A stretch of DNA of 10,760 bases, from positions 1 through 10,760 of the forward strand of contig DBTI01000127.1 of assembly GCA_002306975.1 (NCBI GenBank), in the 5' to 3' direction. The notes under the pieces were generated by a model, which ran no database searches, had not been told where the DNA came from, and saw only the letters and a program-made list of their open reading frames with translations. The translations under genes were made by a program, and so were the position numbers. Below, piece after piece: positions 1 to 6,693 of the stretch. Source of the DNA: Ruminococcaceae bacterium UBA1320 (lineage in GTDB: Bacteria; Bacillota; Clostridia; Oscillospirales; Ethanoligenentaceae). Positions within the stretch are counted from its first letter, which is position 1. Every line of letters starts with the position of its first letter.

Positions 1-791
1 CTTGCGAGCGTATTTGAAACTGCCGGGCTTACCATTTCCTCTACAAAAACTGTTTTAACCCCGTCATTTTTGCAATAATCAATAAGCTTTTTAAGGCTTT
101 GTGCGCTTGGCTCCCCTTCTGCAAAAACGTCCTCAACGCTGTTTTGGGTTAAGCCAAAATCTCTGCAAAGATAGACAAACGCCGCGTGGCCTGTTACAAA
201 GTTTTTGCGGCCTGCCGACTTGAATTTGGTTGCATAATCTTTATATAAGCTTTCGAGCTGTGAGACAAAGTCGTCAGAGTTCTTTTTATAATAATCACTG
301 TTTGCCGGGTCTGCTTTAGCCAGGGCGGCTTCTATATTCTTTGTTTCAATTTCCGCGCATTTTATGCTAAGCCACGCATGAGGATCGTATTGACCGTGTT
401 CCTTTGTTTCATTAGAATCCTTATTTTCTATTGGTGTTACGCCCTTTGAAGCTTCAACCACAACAAGATTCTTGTTGCCTGATGATTTAACCGCATTGTC
501 TACCAATGTTTCCATGCCCATGCCGTTATAAACAAGAACTTCGGCACTGCTGATTCCGATCATATCTTTTGCCTTAATCTCAAAATCATGAGGCTCTGTA
601 CCATCCGGTATAATTGTAGTAACCTCTATTTTATCTTTTCCAACTGCTTCTACAAATTCCTTCATGGCGTTAAAAGTCACTGAAACCTTTATTTTTCCAT
701 TTTCGCTCTTTCCTGCGCTATTTCCCGAACAAGCTGAGACGGATACTACTGTTAAAACGCTCAGCAACAAAACTACAGCTTTTTTTAGCAA
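1..791 (-). CDS. znuA: Zinc (or manganese) ABC transporter substrate-binding lipoprotein, 3' end outside window
   Basis: This is the first 263 codons of a cluster A-I metal-binding protein that captures Zn2+ (possibly Mn2+) outside the membrane and passes it to an ABC permease. The TTG start at 791-789 follows a GGGGGG ribosome binding site by 9 nt, and an in-frame stop lies a few codons upstream. Residues 1-21 form a lipoprotein signal peptide: LKK, a hydrophobic run, then VSAC with the lipidated Cys at 21. Three family metal ligands are visible: His68 in EPHDFE, His138 in DPHAWLS and His202 in TGHAAF. The loop before His138 (around NETKEHGQYD) is short and barely His-rich. The fourth, acidic ligand and the C-terminus lie beyond position 1. 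Permease and ATPase genes would be expected further left. ZnuA, AdcA and TroA cannot be separated with confidence, and the symbol is a best guess. Confidence 0.88.
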   Translation of the reverse strand, partial: MLKKAVVLLLSVLTVVSVSACSGNSAGKSENGKIKVSVTFNAMKEFVEAVGKDKIEVTTIIPDGTEPHDFEIKAKDMIGISSAEVLVYNGMGMETLVDNAVKSSGNKNLVVVEASKGVTPIENKDSNETKEHGQYDPHAWLSIKCAEIETKNIEAALAKADPANSDYYKKNSDDFVSQLESLYKDYATKFKSAGRKNFVTGHAAFVYLCRDFGLTQNSVEDVFAEGEPSAQSLKKLIDYCKNDGVKTVFVEEMVSPAVSNTLA

Positions 792-813
792 GTCTATTAC
801 CCCCCAATGTTAC

Positions 814-830
814 ATGCGAATGGTTCGCAT
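814..830. promoter_or_regulatory. Perfect 7-3-7 palindrome, candidate metal-regulator (Zur-like) operator
   Basis: ATGCGAA-TGG-TTCGCAT is a perfect inverted repeat between the predicted transcription start and the ribosome binding site of the zinc-binding protein gene. A repressor bound here would block transcription. Fur-family Zur repressors are the usual regulators of such genes, but the arms are not the Bacillus Zur box (TCGTAAT), so assigning it to Zur is an inference from position. Confidence 0.55.
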
Positions 831-845
831 TTGCACATGTCAATT

Positions 846-874
846 ATCTTAACCCATTATTACCCGATTGTCAA
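846..874 (-). promoter_or_regulatory. Sigma-A type promoter of the zinc-binding protein gene
   Basis: On the minus strand TTGACA (874-869) is followed after exactly 17 bp by TAAGAT (851-846). This is a near-consensus sigma-A promoter that would start transcription around 839, about 48 nt before the TTG start codon. Confidence 0.75.
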
Positions 875-880
875 GAAAAA

Positions 881-903
881 TATCATGCATATACGGCATG
901 ATA
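881..903. repeat. 8-bp inverted repeat upstream of the zinc-gene promoter
   Basis: TATCATGC and GCATGATA are perfect inverted arms around a 7-bp centre. The repeat begins 6 bp upstream of the -35 box of the minus-strand promoter at 846-874. It could be a second operator or a small hairpin. No family is recognised. Confidence 0.4.
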
Positions 904-1013
904 AAAGGCACAGTTTTAAAACAAGCCAAATTAAATAATTATACATTACTGTTCTTTTTATCTTTTCTTTTATATACATTATTGCAATTTCAAATAAATA
1001 ACGAAAACGCAGG

Positions 1014-1062
1014 AGGGTATCTCCCCCGCCGAAGACCATCCGTTTCGTCGGGGGAATACCCT
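1014..1062. repeat. GC-rich imperfect hairpin, REP- or MITE-like
   Basis: Arm 1014-1033 pairs with arm 1044-1062: AGGGTAT with ATACCCT, TCCCCCG with CGGGGGA, and CGAA with TTCG, giving 18 base pairs with one bulged C and one mismatch around a 10-nt loop. It is a GC-rich island in AT-rich DNA. No T-run follows on either strand, so it is not a typical intrinsic terminator. A dispersed intergenic repeat is a reasonable reading. Confidence 0.5.
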
Positions 1063-1129
1063 AACTATTCTGCCTTGACTTTGTAATTGCTTTGGATTTT
1101 AAAGTTTTTTAAAAATCTATAGCATCTAT

Positions 1130-1161
1130 ATTCACAATTCCATAATTTTTCATTCACAATT
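1130..1161 (+). promoter_or_regulatory. Direct repeats of ATTCACAATT, 22 bp apart, before a TATAAT box
   Basis: ATTCACAATT occurs at 1130-1139 and again at 1152-1161, a 22-bp period that places both copies on the same DNA face. A TATAAT hexamer follows at 1168-1173, but no good -35 hexamer sits 16-18 bp before it. That combination suggests an activator- or response-regulator-dependent promoter for the glycosyltransferase gene. This is inference only. Confidence 0.35.
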
Positions 1162-1210
1162 TTCCTTTATAATTACTTTATTCAATCGACCAGTTGAAAG
1201 GTGTAATGTG

Positions 1211-3523
1211 ATGAGTTTTTTAAAAAAGCAGTGGAATCGATTTTCCCTGGCGTTAATTTTATTGTTAACAGGATTTTTAAGCATTTGGGGTATTTGGGAC
1301 GAGGGCTATGGCAATGAGTTTTACGCGGCTTGTGTCAAGAGCATGATTCAAAGCTGGCACAACTTTTTCTTCGTTTCTTTTGACCCGGGCGGATTTGTAA
1401 CTGTTGATAAGCCTCCCGTCTCTTTGTGGTTTCAGGCGCTGTTCGCAAAGGTGCTTGGATTTTCAGGCTGGAGCATAATTTTACCGGAGGCACTCGCCGC
1501 CGTCGGTTCGGTTGCATTATTATACATTATTGTAAAAAGGCATTTTGGAAAGGCCGCAGGCCTTATTTCGGCGCTTGCGCTTGCTCTTTCCCCTATTTTC
1601 ATCGCAGTCAGCAAAACAAACAACATGGATTCTATCCTTATTTTCTTTATGGTGCTTGCAACATGGGCGATGATGCACGCCGCCGACAAAGGCAAACTTC
1701 GTTATCTGATCCTCTCTGTTGTTATATTAGGCGTTGCGTATAATACAAAAACGCTACAGGCGTTTTTGATTTTGCCCGCACTATATGCCGGATATTTCTT
1801 TGCAACAAATATAAAGTGGAAAAAGCGTTTTTGGCATCTTGCCGTCGCTACGGTTGTTTTGGCGGCTGTTTCCCTTTCCTGGTCTATAATTGTCGATCTT
1901 ACGCCCGCTAGTCAAAGACCGTATGTCGACAACAGCACGAATAACTCCGAGCTTGAACTTGCTTTTGGATACAACGGCATACAAAGGCTGACCGGTCAAT
2001 CAGTGGGCGGCGGCATGAGAGCCGGAGGCAATTTTAACATGCCTTCCGGCAACACAGATGCAAACGGTCAGGGGTTTGACTGGCAAGATCAAAACGGTCA
2101 GGCCGCAAATACCAGGCAAAACAGCACAACATCAAATAGCACCTCATTAAACAGTGATTCAAACACTTCAGACAGCCGTGACAGTAGCAGACAAATGGGG
2201 CAATCGAGAGAATTGCCGGAAGGTTTTGAAATGAACGGCGGGGCGCGTGGCAACATGACGTTCGGCGGCAACAATGGCGGCGGCATGAACAATGGCGGTG
2301 GCATGTTCAACACCGGCAGCAAAGGCGTTTTCCGTATGTTTAGCGAAAGCCTTGGCGGTCAGGATAGCTGGCTTCTTCCTTTTGCACTGTTCACCATTCT
2401 CGCGCTCGCTTTAAAAATGCGTAAAAAAACAGGCGAAGATAAAGATACCCGCAGAAAACTTTTGCTTAACGCAATAATCTGGGGCGGCTCGGTTATTACG
2501 ATATGCGTTTGGTTCAGCGTGGCAGGGTTCTTCCATCAGTATTATCTTGCTACGATCGCTCCTTTCATCGCCGCGCTCGTTGGCATCGGCGTCGTGGAAA
2601 TGTGGAAAATGTATAAAAAAGACGGCTTAACAAGCTTTATGCTTCCGCTTTCACTTGCGGTTACTGCGGCCGTGCAGATTGCAATGCTCACCTATTACCC
2701 GACATGGGCAGCTGTTCTCATTCCTATTGTAGCAGTGGCGGCAGGGATTCCTACTGTTATTCTTTTCGCCGCAAAGCTTATGCACAAGAAATTATCAGCA
2801 AAAACAGCGGGGATATGTGTTGCCGTTGTTATAGCGGGGTTACTTGTCACACCTGCCATCTGGTCTTATACCCCGATTATGTACGGTTCAAACGCAAGCA
2901 TGCCGGTTGCAGGGCCAACCTCAGGCAGCGGCATGGGTGGTGGAATGGGCGGTAATATGCCAACCGGATTCACCGGTCAGAACCGGGCAAACGCCAATGA
3001 TGGCAAAAGCACTGATACAAGCGAAAGCAACAGCACTGACAGCTCTTCCTCTTCAAAAGATGACAGCGCAAGAAGTACTGACAGAAGTAGAAGCAGCTTT
3101 GGTTTTGGTTCAGGGTCAAATGCAAACAGTCCGCTTATCAATTTCCTTATCAAAAATAATACCGGAGAAAAGTTCCTTGTTGCGGTTCCTGATGCTTCAA
3201 CGGCAGAATCGATTATTCTCGCCACAGGAAAACCGGTAATGGCAATCGGTGGTTTCAGCGGATCGGACAACATCCTTACCGTATCGAGCCTTTCTGAAAT
3301 GGTCAAGAAAGGCGAAATTAAATATTATATGGTCGGCGGAAACAGGGGCAATTCATCTGATGAAGTTACCGCGTGGGTAAAGGAACATGGCAAGGCTGTT
3401 TCATCAAGCCTGTGGAGCGGCACTGCTTCAACCGATACAACATCTACTTCCGACGCAAACAGCGGATTTGGCATAATGGGCAACAGCTCACAAACACTCT
3501 ATGACCTTTCCTCTTATAAATAA
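1211..3523 (+). CDS. GT39 family membrane glycosyltransferase, YkcB-like
   Basis: This is a 770-residue polytopic membrane enzyme of the ArnT/PMT (GT-C) type. It would move a sugar from a polyprenyl-phosphate carrier onto an acceptor on the outer membrane face. The N-terminus matches the YkcB group: the first membrane helix is followed by WDEGYGNEFYAA, whose Asp-Glu near residue 30 is the expected catalytic site, and then by DPGGFVTVDKPPVSLW. About ten or more membrane helices are apparent. Two low-complexity extracytoplasmic segments rich in Gly, Met, Asn and Ser (about residues 265-375 and 565-640) interrupt them. A soluble C-terminal domain follows (about 645-735, IKNNTGEKFLVAVPDAST to MVGG). 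ATG at 1211 is preferred over GTG at 1208 because AAAGG (1197-1201) is 9 nt from the ATG. The usual GT2 partner (YkcC-like) is absent nearby. The sugar and acceptor are unknown. Confidence 0.87.
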   Translation: MSFLKKQWNRFSLALILLLTGFLSIWGIWDEGYGNEFYAACVKSMIQSWHNFFFVSFDPGGFVTVDKPPVSLWFQALFAKVLGFSGWSIILPEALAAVGSVALLYIIVKRHFGKAAGLISALALALSPIFIAVSKTNNMDSILIFFMVLATWAMMHAADKGKLRYLILSVVILGVAYNTKTLQAFLILPALYAGYFFATNIKWKKRFWHLAVATVVLAAVSLSWSIIVDLTPASQRPYVDNSTNNSELELAFGYNGIQRLTGQSVGGGMRAGGNFNMPSGNTDANGQGFDWQDQNGQAANTRQNSTTSNSTSLNSDSNTSDSRDSSRQMGQSRELPEGFEMNGGARGNMTFGGNNGGGMNNGGGMFNTGSKGVFRMFSESLGGQDSWLLPFALFTILALALKMRKKTGEDKDTRRKLLLNAIIWGGSVITICVWFSVAGFFHQYYLATIAPFIAALVGIGVVEMWKMYKKDGLTSFMLPLSLAVTAAVQIAMLTYYPTWAAVLIPIVAVAAGIPTVILFAAKLMHKKLSAKTAGICVAVVIAGLLVTPAIWSYTPIMYGSNASMPVAGPTSGSGMGGGMGGNMPTGFTGQNRANANDGKSTDTSESNSTDSSSSSKDDSARSTDRSRSSFGFGSGSNANSPLINFLIKNNTGEKFLVAVPDASTAESIILATGKPVMAIGGFSGSDNILTVSSLSEMVKKGEIKYYMVGGNRGNSSDEVTAWVKEHGKAVSSSLWSGTASTDTTSTSDANSGFGIMGNSSQTLYDLSSYK

Positions 3524-3546
3524 TCTGCATTTTTGCACAAAGCCGC

Positions 3547-3584
3547 AAAAAATCTCCATAGCCATCGGCTATGGAGATTTTTTT
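3547..3584 (+). terminator. Perfect intrinsic terminator, bidirectional
   Basis: A perfect stem from 3547-3563 pairs with 3567-3583 around a 3-nt ATC loop, and seven T residues end the plus-strand side. The complementary A-run at 3547-3552 supplies the T-run for the minus strand, so it can end both the glycosyltransferase transcript and the leftward larE operon. Confidence 0.92.
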
Positions 3585-3597
3585 GACAACGCAAACT

Positions 3598-3704
3598 CTT
3601 ATACCAATTCCAAATTAAAAGTTTCCAAAGAATTCGCGTCAAAATCAATGGTTTACGATTTTTACGCGAATTCTTGTCATAAGTTTATTTGGAATTCGTA
3701 TTAT
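3598..3704. repeat. ~105-bp imperfect palindrome, MITE-like element
   Basis: The left arm (3601-3646) and right arm (3657-3701) are imperfect inverted copies around a 10-bp loop. The outer blocks (ATTCCAAAT with ATTTGGAAT) and the inner blocks (AGAATTCGCGT with ACGCGAATTCT) match perfectly. The middle of the arms has diverged. The right end contains the larE stop codon (3701-3703). Arm structure and size fit a small non-autonomous mobile element or repetitive palindrome. No target duplication is clear. Confidence 0.6.
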
Positions 3705-4543
3705 TCTTCTATTTTTGCCTTATCAATAGTTTTTTTATCAAGAACGGCATTCATGCTGCCGGTTTTGTAGCCTTTCAGGTCAAGCGCGACATAAGTGAAA
3801 CCAAGTTCTTTGAGTTTGTTATAGATTTTCTCGGAAAGCCCGTTTTCAAAAACCTTTGGCATATCCTCCGGCAAAAGCTCGATACGCGCTATTTCACCGT
3901 GGTGCCTTACCCTCATCTGTTTAAAACCAAGGTCGATTAAAAATTGTTCCGCCTCATCAACAGCCGTCAGTTTTTCGCGGGTTATTTTCTGGCCATATGG
4001 CACCCGCGACGCAAGGCATGCAAACGATGGCTTATCCCATGTGGCAAGCCCCATTTCCTTTGAAAGCTGCCTGATTTCGTCTTTATTTAATCCGGCAAAA
4101 CGCAGTGGGCTGACCGCGCCAAGCTCTGCCGCCGCTTTTAGCCCCGGGCGGTAGTCGCCTAAATCGTCCATGTTTGAACCTTCCGCAACGTATTTAATTA
4201 AAAGTTCGTCCGCTGTTTTTCTGATTTTTGAAAACAGCTCGCTTTTGCAGTAATAGCACCTGTCGGCAGGATTTTCGGAATAACCCCTTATGTCAAGTTC
4301 TTCGGAATCAATGATAACCTGGCGTATGCCGTATTTCGCCGCAAACTCCTTTGATTCATTGAGTTCCCGGTGTGGAAAGGTGGATGAGCGGGCGGTGACG
4401 GCAACAGCCTTATCGCCAATCGTGTCATGTGCGCATTTCAAAAGGAAAGAGGAATCGACTCCTCCTGAAAACGCTACGGCAAGGCTGCCGAGTGACTGAA
4501 TATACTCATTTAATTTTTTTAATTTTGTATGTAATTCATCCAT
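3701..4543 (-). CDS. larE: LarE, ATP-dependent sacrificial sulfur transferase
   Basis: This 280-residue cytoplasmic protein fits LarE, which adenylates and thiolates pyridinium-3,5-biscarboxylate mononucleotide on the way to the nickel-pincer nucleotide cofactor of lactate racemase and related enzymes. The N-terminal PP-loop reads SGGVDSS (residues 26-32). Later motifs are NPADRCYYCK (91-100), GSNMDDLGDYRPG (122-134) and KPSFACLASRVPYG (171-184). Cys176 falls at the number of the sacrificial cysteine of Lactobacillus plantarum LarE. Cys96 and Cys99 are extra and could form a three-cysteine set with Cys176, as in [4Fe-4S]-type LarE proteins. The length is normal for the family. It is the last gene of a minus-strand run after pncB and an EncFtn-like gene. 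A weak AGAAAG lies 8 nt before the ATG. No larA, larB or larC is in the window. Confidence 0.93.
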   Translation of the reverse strand: MDELHTKLKKLNEYIQSLGSLAVAFSGGVDSSFLLKCAHDTIGDKAVAVTARSSTFPHRELNESKEFAAKYGIRQVIIDSEELDIRGYSENPADRCYYCKSELFSKIRKTADELLIKYVAEGSNMDDLGDYRPGLKAAAELGAVSPLRFAGLNKDEIRQLSKEMGLATWDKPSFACLASRVPYGQKITREKLTAVDEAEQFLIDLGFKQMRVRHHGEIARIELLPEDMPKVFENGLSEKIYNKLKELGFTYVALDLKGYKTGSMNAVLDKKTIDKAKIEE

Positions 4544-4614
4544 AGTAAATACTTTCTGCCACCTTATAAATTTTGAAGCCTATTTTCGGCGGCGCAATAA
4601 GCTTTTTATTTTTA

Positions 4615-4645
4615 AGAGCAGAACTGTTTTTGACGGTTCTGCTCT
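4615..4645 (-). other. Perfect 10-bp stem-loop between the EncFtn-like gene and larE
   Basis: AGAGCAGAAC (4615-4624) and GTTCTGCTCT (4636-4645) pair perfectly around an 11-nt loop, beginning 11 nt after the EncFtn-like stop codon. On the minus strand it is followed by A-rich sequence rather than a T-run, so it is a poor intrinsic terminator. An mRNA processing or 3'-stabilising hairpin inside the operon is more likely. Confidence 0.5.
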
Positions 4646-4656
4646 ATTATTATACA

Positions 4657-4950
4657 TCATTGTGACAAATGTTTGGTTAACTCCTGTTTACCTTCTTCTA
4701 TAAACTGCTGTTCCTTTGGGCACAAGCGATAAATAAGCTGCAAAAGCTCACCCACATGACGTCTTTCTTCATCAGCAATGTGATACAGAATCTTTTTTGC
4801 GTCCTCGTTGTCGGTAGCGGAGGCATGCGCTTCATAACCGATAATCGCTTCATATTCTCCGGCTATATCAACGCGAAGCGCCTGAGTAAGCTCATCCGCC
4901 GACAATTGTTTTTGAACATTTGCAACAAAGGGATTGCCAAGTAACGCCAT
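4657..4950 (-). CDS. Small ferritin-like protein, EncFtn-like
   Basis: This 97-residue, mostly helical protein has a single two-helix ferritin-like unit, too short for a classic four-helix ferritin. That size fits the encapsulated-ferritin (EncFtn) type, which forms its iron-oxidising site between subunits. The motif GEYEAIIGYEAHA (31-43) carries Glu32 and Glu34, and ADEERRHVGELL (59-70) carries Glu61, Glu62 and His65. Glu32, Glu62 and His65 agree with the numbering I recall for the Rhodospirillum rubrum EncFtn iron site. The ATG at 4950 is chosen over GTG at 4959 because AAAGG lies 11 nt from the ATG but only 2 nt from the GTG. No encapsulin gene is nearby, and the C-terminus (ELTKHLSQ) does not look like a cargo-loading peptide. 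It sits 54 bp after pncB and may be co-transcribed. A rubrerythrin-type short protein is the alternative. Confidence 0.78.
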   Translation of the reverse strand: MALLGNPFVANVQKQLSADELTQALRVDIAGEYEAIIGYEAHASATDNEDAKKILYHIADEERRHVGELLQLIYRLCPKEQQFIEEGKQELTKHLSQ

Positions 4951-4961
4951 AATGCACACAA

Positions 4962-4968
4962 CCTTTCT
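4962..4968 (-). promoter_or_regulatory. Ribosome binding site that decides the EncFtn-like start
   Basis: AGAAAGG on the minus strand is 11 nt before ATG 4950 and only 2 nt before GTG 4959. The GTG is too close to be used, so the shorter 97-residue product is preferred. Confidence 0.6.
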
Positions 4969-5004
4969 TTTTTCTTATTGTTTGCATACATTAGCGTTAT
5001 ATAC

Positions 5005-6435
5005 TTATTTAAGCATGTCCTGTTTAAGCTCCCAGAGTTTTCGCGAAAGGTCAACGTAGTATTTATGCGGGTTTTCAAACCGCAGTACCTCGTCCCACAA
5101 TGTTTCAATCTGCTGCTTGCAGTAATTTTTAATTTCAGAAAGCTCGGGGCAGTTATAAATGCAGCGGCCGTCTTTGAAAACTGGAACAAGAAGTTTTTTT
5201 GCTGAAAAGCTGGTTAAAGTCTTGTGTTTCCACGTGTGGTCGGGGTCAAAAATTTCATACGGCTGGTTTTCGTCGATGATTTCATCGGCAAGCGTGATTA
5301 CGTCCGCGATGGCTTTGCCGTTTTCGTGATCAAAAAGCCTCCAAACCTGTTTGAAGCCCGGATTGGTTATTTTCTCAACATTTTCACTGATCTTTATTTT
5401 TGGGGTGATTACCCCGTCTTCCTCAATTGCGGAAAGCTTGTATACCCCACCGAAAACCGGCTCTGAGCGCGAGGTTATTAGCCTCTCGCCTACCCCGAAG
5501 GAATTGATCTTTGCCCCCTGCGCCAGAATATCCTGAATGATGTATTCATCAAGCGCATTTGAGGCCACAATCGGGCAGTCGGATAAGCCCGCCGCATCAA
5601 GCATTTTTCTCGCTTTGATGGAAAGATAGGTAATATCGCCGCTGTCGATTCTTATTCCGCCCGGTCTGAACCCGCGGGGCAGCACTTCCTCATTAAAAGC
5701 ACGGATCGCGTTTGGAACGCCGGATCCTAACACACTGTAAGTATCAACGAGCAAAACGCATTTATCGGGATATTCGGCCGCATAGCGTTTAAAAGACTCC
5801 AGCTCTGTCGGGAACATCTGAACCCAGCTGTGTGCCATTGTGCCGAGCGCCGGAATGCCGTAATCACGGTCTGTCATGGCGCAGGCAGTGCCGGCACAGC
5901 CGCCTATATACGCCGCTCTGGCACCCAAAATCGCGCCGTCTGATCCCTGCGCGCGCCTTGAGCCGAATTCCATTATCGGTCTGCCCTGCGCCGCGTGAAC
6001 AATGCGGTTTGCCTTTGTGGCTATCAGGCTTTGATGGTTAATTGAGAGCAGAATCATGGTTTCAAGGAGCTGCGTCTGAATTACCGGACCTCTTACGGTT
6101 ACAATAGGTTCATAGGGGAATATGGGTGTGCCTTCCCTAACCGCCCAAACGTCACAACTGAATTTAAATGTGCGCAGATAATTAAGAAAACCGGTACTGA
6201 ATATTTTTTTGCCTATAAGGAAGTATATATCGTCATCGTCAAAAACAAGATTATTGATATAATCAATAACCTGCTCAAGCCCCGCCATAATCGCAAAACC
6301 GCCGTCATCGGGTATTTTGCGGAAAAACATATCGAAGTATGCAGTTTTTTCCGCGAATCCGCTTTGGAAATAGCCATTTGACATAGTAAGCTCATAAAAA
6401 TCCATCAACATTGAAAGATTTCTGCGATTTTTCAC
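5005..6435 (-). CDS. pncB: Nicotinate phosphoribosyltransferase
   Basis: This 476-residue cytoplasmic enzyme joins nicotinate to PRPP to make nicotinate mononucleotide in the NAD salvage (Preiss-Handler) route. Recognisable blocks, in order, are DFYELTMSNGY (12-22), FDMFFRKIPDDGGFAIMAGL, EFGSRRAQGSDGAILGARAA, LGTMAHSWVQMFP with the conserved catalytic histidine, GGIRIDSGDITYLS, and NSFGVGERLITS followed by GGVYKL. The length is normal for bacterial NAPRTases. The GTG start is 8 nt from a strong GGAGG (6444-6448 on the complement). It is the first gene of a minus-strand run, followed after 54 bp by the EncFtn-like gene and then larE. Its product leads to NaAD, the substrate of LarB in nickel-pincer cofactor synthesis, which may explain the link to larE. 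The nearest strong promoter is 371 nt upstream, which would give an unusually long structured leader. Confidence 0.95.
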   Translation of the reverse strand: MKNRRNLSMLMDFYELTMSNGYFQSGFAEKTAYFDMFFRKIPDDGGFAIMAGLEQVIDYINNLVFDDDDIYFLIGKKIFSTGFLNYLRTFKFSCDVWAVREGTPIFPYEPIVTVRGPVIQTQLLETMILLSINHQSLIATKANRIVHAAQGRPIMEFGSRRAQGSDGAILGARAAYIGGCAGTACAMTDRDYGIPALGTMAHSWVQMFPTELESFKRYAAEYPDKCVLLVDTYSVLGSGVPNAIRAFNEEVLPRGFRPGGIRIDSGDITYLSIKARKMLDAAGLSDCPIVASNALDEYIIQDILAQGAKINSFGVGERLITSRSEPVFGGVYKLSAIEEDGVITPKIKISENVEKITNPGFKQVWRLFDHENGKAIADVITLADEIIDENQPYEIFDPDHTWKHKTLTSFSAKKLLVPVFKDGRCIYNCPELSEIKNYCKQQIETLWDEVLRFENPHKYYVDLSRKLWELKQDMLK

Positions 6436-6538
6436 TTAAAATTCCTCCATTCGTCCGCCTATATCTTTTACAAAGCTCCGACATGAAGTTTCGCAAACAG
6501 GTATAACTATAGTATTTCAAATTTAAAGTAGATTAGTT

Positions 6539-6573
6539 ATGTTATCTCCTTGCCTGCGGCTGAGAAATAACAT
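6539..6573. repeat. Stem-loop upstream of pncB (hairpin A)
   Basis: ATGTTAT (6539-6545) pairs with ATAACAT (6567-6573), CTC (6546-6548) with GAG (6562-6564), and GCC (6552-6554) with GGC (6558-6560), giving a compact three-segment hairpin. It lies about 100 bp before the pncB start and has no T-run. Confidence 0.5.
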
Positions 6574-6626
6574 CATACATCCCAATTTATATTTGAAACC
6601 GGGCATATTGTTTCATTTTTTATTTT

Positions 6627-6692
6627 ATATAGAGTCCGAAAAAGAAGTCACGCACAGGTGCTAAAATCAACAAGCTTTTTGGGACTCTATAT
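6627..6692. repeat. Stem-loop upstream of pncB (hairpin B), first repeat pair
   Basis: Arm 6627-6644 and arm 6675-6692 are inverted copies with one mismatch in 18 positions (core TATAGAGTCCnAAAAAG). The 30-nt loop contains a small palindrome, GCACAGGTGC (6652-6661). The arm sequence is shared with the stem at 6760-6805. Confidence 0.65.
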
Positions 6693-6693
6693 T

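Larger units (their letters stand above)
904..1207. other. AT-rich divergent spacer without a convincing gene
   Basis: This stretch separates the minus-strand zinc gene from the plus-strand glycosyltransferase gene. It is strongly AT-rich apart from one GC-rich hairpin at 1014-1062 and one pair of direct repeats at 1130-1161, listed separately. An open frame of 72 codons crosses it but lacks a ribosome binding site and reads through the hairpin, so it is not called a gene. Confidence 0.6.

Noticed and set aside
664..852. Plus-strand open frame opposite the zinc-binding protein
   Set aside because: It is antisense to a clear lipoprotein gene and crosses that gene's operator and promoter.
868..1086. 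Plus-strand open frame of 72 codons with a hydrophobic stretch
   Set aside because: It begins in the promoter of the opposite gene, has no ribosome binding site, and its second half is translation of the GC-rich hairpin at 1014-1062.
2844..3239. 131-codon frame inside the glycosyltransferase gene
   Set aside because: It is a shifted reading of the low-complexity segment of a clear long gene and has no ribosome binding site.
4615..4645. Intrinsic terminator between the EncFtn-like gene and larE
   Set aside because: The stem is perfect, but no T-run follows on the minus strand. It is kept as a plain stem-loop.
4863..5189. 108-codon minus-strand frame across the pncB/EncFtn-like junction
   Set aside because: It overlaps two recognised genes in another frame, and its translation resembles no protein family.
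6539..6580. CTGAGA motif suggesting a thiamine pyrophosphate riboswitch
   Set aside because: The other conserved parts of the TPP aptamer are missing, and the motif is on the strand opposite to the nearest downstream gene.
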